DNA of 5,440 nucleotides, from positions 1 to 5,440 of the forward strand of contig JBLFWJ010000203.1 of NCBI GenBank assembly GCA_047611425.1. Reading direction: 5' to 3'. The notes under the pieces are model-generated. The model made no database searches and had not been told where the DNA came from. It saw nothing but the letters and a program-made list of their open reading frames with translations. The stretch comes from JBLFWJ01 sp047611425. Its GTDB lineage: Bacteria; Bacteroidota; Bacteroidia; UBA10329. The first letter of the stretch is position 1, and each line of letters starts with the position of its first letter. Below, in pieces: positions 1 through 5,397 of this stretch. Position numbers and translations under genes: made by a program.

Positions 1-126
1 TTAATAAATCCTCCGCCTCGTTCCTCGGCACCTCCTTTAAAAAGGAGGAATGGCGACAGTTCCCCCTTGAAAAGGGGGTGCCCGAAGGGTGGGGGATTTT
101 TTACTGGTATGCTGCGGGGGAATCAT
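1..126. mobile_element. MITE-like palindromic repeat, copy 1 (right-hand part)
   Basis: Positions 1-129 match 5272-5400 at 127 of 129 bases, in the same orientation. The differences are at 40 (A versus T) and 117 (G versus C). Copy 2 shows a terminal inverted repeat on each side. By comparison, this copy runs out through its right terminal repeat (about 99-126), and its left 65 bp would lie before the window. Internal palindromes are an imperfect CCTCCTTTA/AAAAGGAGG pair at 31-48, CCCCCTT-GAA-AAGGGGG at 62-78, and CCC-GAA-GGG at 81-89. TCCCCC (61-66) could alternatively pair with GGGGGA (91-96). There is no coding capacity for a transposase. The element abuts the interrupted membrane-protein gene at 127. 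Calling it a non-autonomous mobile element is an inference from structure and repetition. Confidence 0.75.
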
Positions 127-604
127 ATTCTTAATGATCGGAATTGCAAGCGGACCAAGAAATGAAGCCATCATAGTTCCGATGGCCATCTTGGTCAAGG
201 AGGTTGAAAAAGAAGTATCAATGGCATCCAAATCTATTCCAAAACCGCACGCCATAGATTACCGCCAGAATTGTGTGTACACTCAGCAATACCAGACTCT
301 GAGGGCCATACCCGTTGAACAGGAATGAACCGAACATCATTGCATTTATCAAAACCACTAGACGAAAAACCCATTTATCCACCCAAGTGGTCAGGTCTTC
401 AGTTTTGTGAATTCGCTCTAGAAGAACCATCACAGCCAGAAATATCCAGCCAAGAAAAGCTAAATGGGAATGCGCATTTCGAAGATCATGAAGTCTGAAT
501 GGGGCAATATTGACCCATTGAATACTTCTCATCAAAAGCCCTTCACCTGCCACTACGATGAACATAATGAAAACTGGAATGAGCTCTCTATTTGGGTTTC
601 TCAT
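127..604 (-). pseudogene. Disrupted multi-pass membrane protein, oxidase subunit I-like
   Basis: Reading starts at ATG 602-604 (a TTG at 629-631 is the alternative) and gives about 128 residues ending in YGVRFWNRFGCH at a stop near 218. An overlapping minus frame then continues in the same style (GIDLDAIDTSFSTSLTKMAIG, then GTMMASFLGPLAIPIIKN), so a frameshift lies within about 220-260. At 127 the MITE begins, and the frame would run through it to a stop at 37-39. Hydrophobic segments fall at about residues 8-25, 46-62, 79-97 and 102-118, with a fifth after the frameshift. An N-A-H-S-H-L-A-F-L-G-W motif (residues 43-53) and H110 are possible metal or heme ligands. The pattern resembles Bacteroidota membrane proteins loosely described as cytochrome oxidase subunit I-like, which I recall as much longer (roughly 400 residues). 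Function is therefore tentative. The broken state is well supported unless the frameshift is a sequencing error. Confidence 0.7.
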
Positions 605-672
605 GCGAATGAAAGAATACGCCCGCTCCAATCATAATTCAAGCGGTTTGAATTATTTCTAGAATCAAAATA

Positions 673-686
673 CAATGCATGCATTG
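673..686. promoter_or_regulatory. 14-bp perfect palindrome, possible operator
   Basis: CAATGCATGCATTG reads identically on both strands. It ends 6 bp before the TATATTTG element of the acyl-CoA dehydrogenase gene, so a bound protein would cover the region just upstream of the -7 element. It also lies between that gene and the divergent membrane pseudogene. The position suits a dimeric repressor such as the TetR-family regulators that often control fatty-acid catabolism. No regulator gene is in the window, and no second copy lies before paaZ. The palindrome is a direct observation; the operator role is inferred. Confidence 0.4.
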
Positions 687-692
687 CTTTTT

Positions 693-700
693 TATATTTG
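693..700 (+). promoter_or_regulatory. Bacteroidota-type -7 promoter element
   Basis: TATATTTG matches the Bacteroidota -7 consensus TAnnTTTG exactly and is followed by 19 nt and the ATG at 720. Transcription would start roughly at 705-708, giving a leader of about 12-15 nt. No clear -33 TTTG is present at the usual distance. The same octamer at the same distance precedes paaZ on the other strand. Confidence 0.6.
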
Positions 701-719
701 CTGAGTATTGAATCGATAA

Positions 720-2510
720 ATGATGAGCAATTTAAAAGGTGGTAATTTCCTAGCAATCGACACTGATCCGAAAGATGTTTTCATTTGGGAGGATCTGAGT
801 GAAGAGCAAATGATGATCGGTGACATGGTACAGGAGTTCTGTATTAAAGAAATTCAGGAGCCCCAGAAAAAAGCTGGCAAGGAGTTAACCGCTGAAACCG
901 ATCTTGATCAAATTGTTGGTCTACTAGAAAAAGCAGCTGAGCTTGGCTTGTGTGGTGTCGCTATTGGAGAAGAACATGGCGGAATGGATCTAGACTTCAA
1001 CACTGGCCTGGTGTTTTCAGAAAAGATTGCCTACGGACTTTCATTTGCAACAACCATCGGAGCTCAAACTTCCATCGGTTCGCTCCCAATCGTTTACTAC
1101 GGCACGAAAGAACAAAAAGACAAGTACTTACCTGGGGTTGCTTCTGCAGCGCTCAAAGCGAGTTACTGTTTAACTGAGCCAACAGCTGGATCTGATGCCA
1201 ACTCTGGAAAAACCAAGGCTATTTTAAATCCCGAGGGCACTCATTATATAATGAACGGCCAGAAGATGTGGATCACCAACGGTGGTTTTGCAGATCTGTT
1301 TATCGTGTTTGCTAAGATTGATGATGACAAGGATTTATCAGCGTTTATCGTAGAAAAGGCGTTTGGTGGAATAACGATTGGCGCAGAGGAAAAGAAACTT
1401 GGCATCAAAGGGTCATCGACTGTTCAAGTCTTCTTTAGTGATTGTCCAATTCCGAAGGAGAATTTATTGGGAGAACGTCAAGGCGGGTTCAAAATGGCTT
1501 TGAATATCCTGAACACTGGTCGGATCAAACTGGCTGCAGGAACTAACGGTGGATCAAAATTCGGAATCACCAATGCAGTGGAATATGCATCCGAACGGAA
1601 GCAGTTTGAAACGCCTATAATCGAGTTTGGCGCCATGCAACATAAGATTGGTGAAATGGCAGCAAGGGTTTTTGCCGTTGATGCCGGCATCTACAGAATC
1701 GGACGGAACATCGACCTGAAAACGGAAGAATTGAAAGCTGCCGGAATGGACCCCAGCAAAGCAAAATTGGAAGCCGTTCGTGAGTATGCCATCGAATGTG
1801 CCATTCTAAAAGTGAAAGGATCTGAGAACGCAGATTATGTAGTTGATGAAGTGCTTCAGATTTTTGGCGGAATGGGATACTCTCAAGAAGCAGGAGTAGA
1901 AGTAGCATATCGCGATGCTAGAATTACTCGCATATATGAGGGAACCAATGAGATCAACAGACTTTTGTCTTTGGCCGAGTTGACGAAGCGAGCAATCAAA
2001 ACCAAAGAGATCGACCTTATTGGAGCAGGTAAAAAAGTGCCAGGAAGAGTGCTTTCCTCCATCATTAGTTCTGGCCCAAAAACCGGAATGGCCGGTGCAG
2101 AACGAATTGTTCGAGCAATAAAAGATGTGTTCCTGTTGATTTCTGGAGATTCGGGCAAGAGATTAGGAAAGAAGATGGTTGACGAGCAGGAGATTGTCAT
2201 GAACCTTGCCGACATACTTGCTGACGCCTTTGTTTGCGAAAGCGTCATGCTGAAAGTGAAAAAGCTGCAAAGCACTTCAACCGACAAGAAGAAGTTGGAG
2301 ATTCAAACCAAGATGATGGAAGTGTATCTGTACGAAGCTTTGGAACGAACCCGCAAGAATGCGATGGATGCCCTTTCCTCCTACCCAACCAGTAAGAAAA
2401 TGAATGCTTACATCGTACGGAAACTTCTCGGAACCTATGATGTAAATCCGAAAGCGCTTAGAAGAGATATCTGCGAATATGTTAGAGCCCAAAAAGGATA
2501 CTCGTTCTAA
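720..2510 (+). CDS. Acyl-CoA dehydrogenase, long form with C-terminal extension
   Basis: This 596-residue flavoenzyme would oxidise an acyl-CoA to the trans-2-enoyl-CoA and pass electrons to electron-transfer flavoprotein, in the cytoplasm. The N-terminal helical domain spans about residues 29-145. The middle beta domain starts at Y149-C-L-T-E-P-T-A-G-S-D159 and includes K182-M-W-I-T-N-G188, both flavin/substrate-site motifs. The C-terminal helical domain carries R293-K-Q-F296, the FAD-contacting G383-G-M-G-Y387, and R-I-Y-E407-G-T-N-E, where E407 is the expected catalytic base. Residues from about 430 onward form an extra helical region like that of VLCAD/ACAD9, which explains the length over the usual ~380. 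ATG 723 is an equally possible start (the protein begins MMSNL). There is no Shine-Dalgarno sequence, as expected in Bacteroidota. Chain-length preference cannot be read from the sequence. It converges on the paaZ operon and probably forms its own transcription unit. Confidence 0.96.
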   Translation: MMSNLKGGNFLAIDTDPKDVFIWEDLSEEQMMIGDMVQEFCIKEIQEPQKKAGKELTAETDLDQIVGLLEKAAELGLCGVAIGEEHGGMDLDFNTGLVFSEKIAYGLSFATTIGAQTSIGSLPIVYYGTKEQKDKYLPGVASAALKASYCLTEPTAGSDANSGKTKAILNPEGTHYIMNGQKMWITNGGFADLFIVFAKIDDDKDLSAFIVEKAFGGITIGAEEKKLGIKGSSTVQVFFSDCPIPKENLLGERQGGFKMALNILNTGRIKLAAGTNGGSKFGITNAVEYASERKQFETPIIEFGAMQHKIGEMAARVFAVDAGIYRIGRNIDLKTEELKAAGMDPSKAKLEAVREYAIECAILKVKGSENADYVVDEVLQIFGGMGYSQEAGVEVAYRDARITRIYEGTNEINRLLSLAELTKRAIKTKEIDLIGAGKKVPGRVLSSIISSGPKTGMAGAERIVRAIKDVFLLISGDSGKRLGKKMVDEQEIVMNLADILADAFVCESVMLKVKKLQSTSTDKKKLEIQTKMMEVYLYEALERTRKNAMDALSSYPTSKKMNAYIVRKLLGTYDVNPKALRRDICEYVRAQKGYSF

Positions 2511-2518
2511 AACCACCC

Positions 2519-2866
2519 TTAGAAGAAATGGTGGATCAATTCTTTGTTCCGCCATTCAGCGTTGCTCGAATATTCTTCAAAGAATATCTTAACATCAGCC
2601 TGACTCTCGTACTCTACGAAGTAGATTTTCTTGTCTGATTGGCTCTCGTATTCTACGAAGAACCAAAGGCCATCATTCTTACCTGCTTGGCTCTCATACT
2701 CTACTTTGTAAACACTAAGGTCAGCTTGGCTTTGGTAGTCCACCACAAAGACTTTCACATCTGCTTGGCTTTCATATTCAACGCTAAAAACCTTTTGGGC
2801 AAAGCCTTGTGAGGTTGTACAAATGAAGGCCAGTATAAAAGCTGATTTGGTGAACAAAGATTTCAT
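2519..2866 (-). CDS. Small exported protein of six 13-residue VEYESQAD repeats
   Basis: The predicted protein is 115 residues. Residues 1-23 form a signal peptide: K2 and K7, then the hydrophobic AFILAFI core, with likely cleavage after G-F-A23. C16 is not in a lipobox, so this is probably not a lipoprotein. The mature part is six units of about 13 residues at 25-37, 38-50, 51-63, 67-79, 80-92 and 93-105, each like (K)(V/I)(F/Y)xVEYESQAD, with a 3-residue NDG insertion at 64-66 and a degenerate last unit (EEYSSNAEW). Each unit probably forms a beta-strand and turn. It resembles Bacteroidota repeat proteins of unknown function that I recall as DUF6150; that name is from memory. The ATG shares its A with the paaZ stop (TGATG), which fixes the start and implies translational coupling. 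A longer frame reaches 2917, but using it would bury the signal peptide. Function is unknown; the product is probably periplasmic or surface-exposed. Confidence 0.85.
   Translation of the reverse strand: MKSLFTKSAFILAFICTTSQGFAQKVFSVEYESQADVKVFVVDYQSQADLSVYKVEYESQAGKNDGLWFFVEYESQSDKKIYFVEYESQADVKIFFEEYSSNAEWRNKELIHHFF
2552..2794 (-). repeat. 39-bp coding repeats in the exported protein
   Basis: Six in-frame units of 39 bp (2756-2794, 2717-2755, 2678-2716, 2630-2668, 2591-2629, 2552-2590) each encode one 13-residue unit, with a 9-bp insertion at 2669-2677. On the plus strand, the core GCTTGGCTCTCATA or a close variant recurs in most units. The protein repeats are much better conserved than the DNA, so selection acts on the protein and this is not a fresh slippage array. 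Confidence 0.85.
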
Positions 2867-4908
2867 CAATCCTGATCCAAATTCCGAACCATGGTTAAGA
2901 TTGTTGCTACCGCACAAGTCTCGTTTTCTTGGTCGTAAACCTCAACCAACCACTTTACAATTCCCTTTTTGATGTCTTCTTCGTCACGCTTTTCCTGTTG
3001 GATCTTCTCTTTACATGTCAATCGAACACCGATTGTCATTCCCGGATAAACCGGCTTTGTAAAACGCGCTTCGTCAATGCCGTAATTCAGTAATACTGGG
3101 CATTTTCTGTTCTCAACAAACATTCCTGCTGCTTTGGAAAGTATCCAGTAACCATGTGCAACTCTTCCTTCGAAAAGCGTTCCGTCTAGAGAAGTTATAT
3201 CCGTGTGTGCATAGAAATGATCACCGCTCACATTCGCGAAATTCACGATGTCTGCATCGGTCACAGTGTGCTTATGTGTGATCAAGGTCTCCCCTATTTC
3301 AACTTCCTCAAAATGCTTCATGAAAGGGTTAAGCAAAACTTCCTTTTGCTTTGCTCCTTGCTGATAAACCGAAGTAATCTCAGTAATCATGGTTGGTGAA
3401 CCTTGAATTGCAGTACGTTGCAAATAGTGCATCACACCACGCTTTCCGCCCATTTCTTCTCCACCTCCAGCTCGTCCTGGCCCACCATGAACCAACATAG
3501 GCATTGGTGATCCGTGGCCTGTACTTTCCTTGGCACACTCTCCATTCAGAATTAAAATTCTGCCATGGTAAGAGGCTGCACCAACTGCAAAATCGCGTGC
3601 AGTATTTCCATCATTCGTTACAATTGAACAGCAAAGTGAACCCTTACCCAACTTGGAAAGCGCGATTGCTTCATCTAGTCCATTATATGGAAGAATGGTA
3701 CTCACCGGCCCGAAAGCCTCAATATCATGAACCGCTGTTTTATTGAAGGGATCGTCATTTCTCATTAAGATTGGGGACATGAATGCGCCCTTGGTTCCAT
3801 CTGCACCGATGGCTTCAACTGGGTCGAGGTTTCCAAAGACAATATCTGCCTCCTTCATCAAAAGCTCAACCTGCTCCTTTACCTCTCGCATTTGATCTTG
3901 GCCGGCCAATGCGCCCATTCTTACGCCTTCAGCAGTTGGGCTACCAATGGTCGTTTTCTCCAATCGCTTACCAATCGCAATCTGTACATCTTCTATAAGG
4001 TTTTCTGGCACCATAACTCTTCGAATGGCTGTACACTTCTGGCCACATTTTACAGTAATCTCTTTTGCAACCTCTTTCACAAAGAGGTCGAATTCTGGAG
4101 TTCCAGGGACAGCATCTGGTGCAAGAATTGAAGAATTCAAACTATCGGTCTCCATATTGAAAGGCACACTATTGTTGATGATTGAGTCCTTTGACTTCAG
4201 CATTCTTCCAGTCGTTGCCGACCCTGTGAATGTCACCACATCTTGGCTATCAACATGATCCAAAAGATCACCAGCCGAACCACATATCAATTGCAATGCT
4301 CCTTCTGGCAGAATACCAGAAGCGATAATATCTTTTACCATCGCCTCGGTTAAGAACGATGTAACGGTTGCTGGTTTCACAACCGCAGGCACACCCGCCA
4401 ACCAGTTAACGGCCACCTTTTCCAACATTCCCCAAATAGGAAAATTGTATGCGTTTATGTGAACAGCTACCCCTTCTTTCGGTACCATTATATGATGCCC
4501 GATAAAACTTCCTCCTTTACTTAAAGGAACATAATCGCCATCTACATGAAATGGTTGGTCTCCGAATTGCTTTCTCAAACTGGCATTGGCGAATACGTTT
4601 CCGATTCCGCCTTCAATATCAATCCAACTATCAATACGTGTAGCGCCAGTTTTGTAACTGATGTCGTAATACTTTTCCTTCATTCCTTGAAGGTGCAAAG
4701 CCAACGCCTTAAGCATTAACCCGCGTTCTTGAAATGTCATTTTCCTTAACGCATGACCACTCTGTCGGCCGTATTCTAAGGCAGCTTTAAAATCCAACCC
4801 CTTAGTTGATGCCGATGCCACTTGCTCTCCCGTTACTGAGTTGAACAGTGCCGTGCCGTCACCATCTCCTTCTATCCAATTTCCTGATAAGTAATTCTGA
4901 AGCTTCAT
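2866..4908 (-). CDS. paaZ: PaaZ: oxepin-CoA hydrolase / semialdehyde dehydrogenase
   Basis: This bifunctional cytosolic enzyme of aerobic phenylacetyl-CoA degradation hydrolyses the oxepin-CoA ring and then oxidises 3-oxo-5,6-dehydrosuberyl-CoA semialdehyde with NADP+. At 680 residues it matches the usual ~681. Residues 1 to about 520 are the aldehyde dehydrogenase domain, with N155 in NAYNFP, K178 in VVKPA, F227-T-G-S-A-T-T-G234, general base E253 (NMETDS) and nucleophile C292 (CGQKCTAIRR). Residues from about 530 to the end are a MaoC-like hydratase domain with D563 and H568 in S-G-D-H-F-Y-A-H-T-D, matching the catalytic pair described for E. coli PaaZ (D561/H566). Both active sites look intact. 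The ESTGHGSP and VHGGPGRAGGGEE stretches (461-485) are characteristic of PaaZ as I recall it. The start is supported by the TATATTTG element 19 nt upstream and by family alignment. It is the first gene of a two-gene operon; no other paa genes are in the window. Confidence 0.97.
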   Translation of the reverse strand: MKLQNYLSGNWIEGDGDGTALFNSVTGEQVASASTKGLDFKAALEYGRQSGHALRKMTFQERGLMLKALALHLQGMKEKYYDISYKTGATRIDSWIDIEGGIGNVFANASLRKQFGDQPFHVDGDYVPLSKGGSFIGHHIMVPKEGVAVHINAYNFPIWGMLEKVAVNWLAGVPAVVKPATVTSFLTEAMVKDIIASGILPEGALQLICGSAGDLLDHVDSQDVVTFTGSATTGRMLKSKDSIINNSVPFNMETDSLNSSILAPDAVPGTPEFDLFVKEVAKEITVKCGQKCTAIRRVMVPENLIEDVQIAIGKRLEKTTIGSPTAEGVRMGALAGQDQMREVKEQVELLMKEADIVFGNLDPVEAIGADGTKGAFMSPILMRNDDPFNKTAVHDIEAFGPVSTILPYNGLDEAIALSKLGKGSLCCSIVTNDGNTARDFAVGAASYHGRILILNGECAKESTGHGSPMPMLVHGGPGRAGGGEEMGGKRGVMHYLQRTAIQGSPTMITEITSVYQQGAKQKEVLLNPFMKHFEEVEIGETLITHKHTVTDADIVNFANVSGDHFYAHTDITSLDGTLFEGRVAHGYWILSKAAGMFVENRKCPVLLNYGIDEARFTKPVYPGMTIGVRLTCKEKIQQEKRDEEDIKKGIVKWLVEVYDQENETCAVATILTMVRNLDQD

Positions 4909-4927
4909 CGTTTCTATTTGAGTAGGC

Positions 4928-4935
4928 CAAATATA
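4928..4935 (-). promoter_or_regulatory. Bacteroidota-type -7 promoter element of paaZ
   Basis: On the minus strand this reads TATATTTG, an exact TAnnTTTG match, followed by 19 nt and the paaZ ATG at 4908. Transcription probably starts near 4921-4923 with a very short leader. No convincing -33 TTTG lies upstream, so the call rests on the -7 octamer and its position. Confidence 0.6.
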
Positions 4936-4964
4936 GTTGGCTATTGGGTGATTTTTATGACCGT

Positions 4965-4980
4965 GGATTACCTATAATCC
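4965..4980. promoter_or_regulatory. 16-bp inverted repeat upstream of paaZ
   Basis: GGATTA-CCTA-TAATCC has perfect 6-bp arms and a 4-bp spacer. It sits about 30 bp upstream of the paaZ -7 element, between paaZ and the small ORF on the opposite strand. The location would suit a regulator site acting on either. The sequence is unrelated to the palindrome before the acyl-CoA dehydrogenase. A 6-bp dyad can arise by chance, so the role is speculative. Confidence 0.25.
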
Positions 4981-4994
4981 GACACAAATCAATT

Positions 4995-5132
4995 ATGAAT
5001 TCTATGAACTCAATCTATGAGGTTGCCGCAAAAACATTTGGTCAATCTATCAAAGTTAGGTTCAGTAAAAAAGAGACCTATCCTATTAGCGTACAATTGT
5101 TAAGTGATAACGAAGATTTATTAACTGACTAA
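4995..5132 (+). CDS. Small hypothetical ORF, 45 residues, doubtful
   Basis: The frame opens at 4944, but the region around 4944-4994 is promoter-proximal to paaZ. The more natural start is ATG 4995, or ATG 5004 in the same frame (it begins MNSMNS). The product is soluble, with no signal peptide or membrane segment. It has a mixed composition with a K/R-rich middle (VRFSKKE) and an acidic end (DNEDLLTD). I do not recognise a family. It could be a real small protein, the surviving N-terminal end of a truncated gene (21-bp repeats and a MITE follow immediately), or a chance frame. There is no Shine-Dalgarno sequence or TAnnTTTG element in front of it, which weakens the case. Confidence 0.3.
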   Translation: MNSMNSIYEVAAKTFGQSIKVRFSKKETYPISVQLLSDNEDLLTD

Positions 5133-5140
5133 GCCGCATG

Positions 5141-5203
5141 TATAGTTAAACACGCAATTTATTTAACTGAACATCCAACTTTTCTAGTCGAACATGGAAC
5201 TTT
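5141..5203. repeat. Three degenerate 21-bp tandem repeats
   Basis: Three units, at 5141-5161, 5162-5182 and 5183-5203, are exactly in register. Units 2 and 3 match at 15 of 21 positions, units 1 and 3 at 14, and units 1 and 2 at 12. The conserved core is GAACAT(CC/GG)AACTTT, with AAACACGCAATTTA in unit 1. On the minus strand one frame reads KVPCSTR then KVGCSVK before a stop, a heptad-like remnant that is too short to call a gene. The array ends 3 bp before the MITE. Confidence 0.6.
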
Positions 5204-5206
5204 ATA

Positions 5207-5397
5207 ATGATTCCCCCGCAGCATGCCAGTAAAACTCAAATTCATTTCTGAAACATTTGGTTTTACTAGGTTTAATAAATCCTCCGCCTCGTTCCTCGGC
5301 ACCTCCTTTATAAAGGAGGAATGGCGACAGTTCCCCCTTGAAAAGGGGGTGCCCGAAGGGTGGGGGATTTTTTACTGGTATGCTGCGCGGGAATCAT
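5207..5397. mobile_element. Complete 191-bp MITE-like element, copy 2
   Basis: The termini are 28-bp inverted repeats at 5207-5234 and 5370-5397, matching at 26 of 28 positions and beginning ATGATTCCC on each strand. Internally it has a perfect 18-bp palindrome at 5302-5319 (CCTCCTTTA/TAAAGGAGG), a CCCCCTT-GAA-AAGGGGG hairpin at 5333-5349, and CCC-GAA-GGG at 5352-5360. The right 126 bp are nearly identical to positions 1-126. No transposase reading frame is present, so any mobility would need an enzyme supplied elsewhere. A target-site duplication is not resolved; at most a 2-bp AT is compatible. The boundaries are inferred from the inverted repeats and may be off by a few bases. Confidence 0.75.

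Noticed and set aside
37..255. Minus-strand 72-residue ORF as an independent gene
   Set aside because: Its first part is the frameshifted continuation of the membrane pseudogene, and its tail (PTLRAPPFQGG) is translated repeat element.
89..328. Plus-strand 79-codon frame starting in the repeat
   Set aside because: It lies antisense to the membrane pseudogene and starts inside the MITE; its hydrophobic start is a shadow of the real coding strand.
666..672. Minus-strand TATTTTG as a promoter for the membrane pseudogene
   Set aside because: It is one base short of TAnnTTTG and over 60 bp from the start codon, so support is too weak.
1883..2287. Long minus-strand frame inside the acyl-CoA dehydrogenase
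   Set aside because: It is fully antisense to a gene with intact family motifs, and its composition is that of a shadow frame.
2513..2534. CCACC/GGTGG hairpin as a terminator between the convergent genes
   Set aside because: Only a 5-bp stem with a 12-nt loop and no T-run on either strand.
2552..2794. 39-bp repeats as a CRISPR array
   Set aside because: The units are contiguous, in frame and translated into a conserved 13-residue motif, with no spacers.
2867..2917. N-terminal extension of the repeat protein to 2917
   Set aside because: It would overlap the end of paaZ and place 17 polar residues before a clear signal peptide; the ATG at 2864-2866 in TGATG is far more natural.
5144..5168. 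AGTTAAA/TTTAACT inverted repeat as a terminator for the small ORF
   Set aside because: It is AT-only in most of the stem with an 11-nt loop, and it is explained by the degenerate 21-bp repeats.
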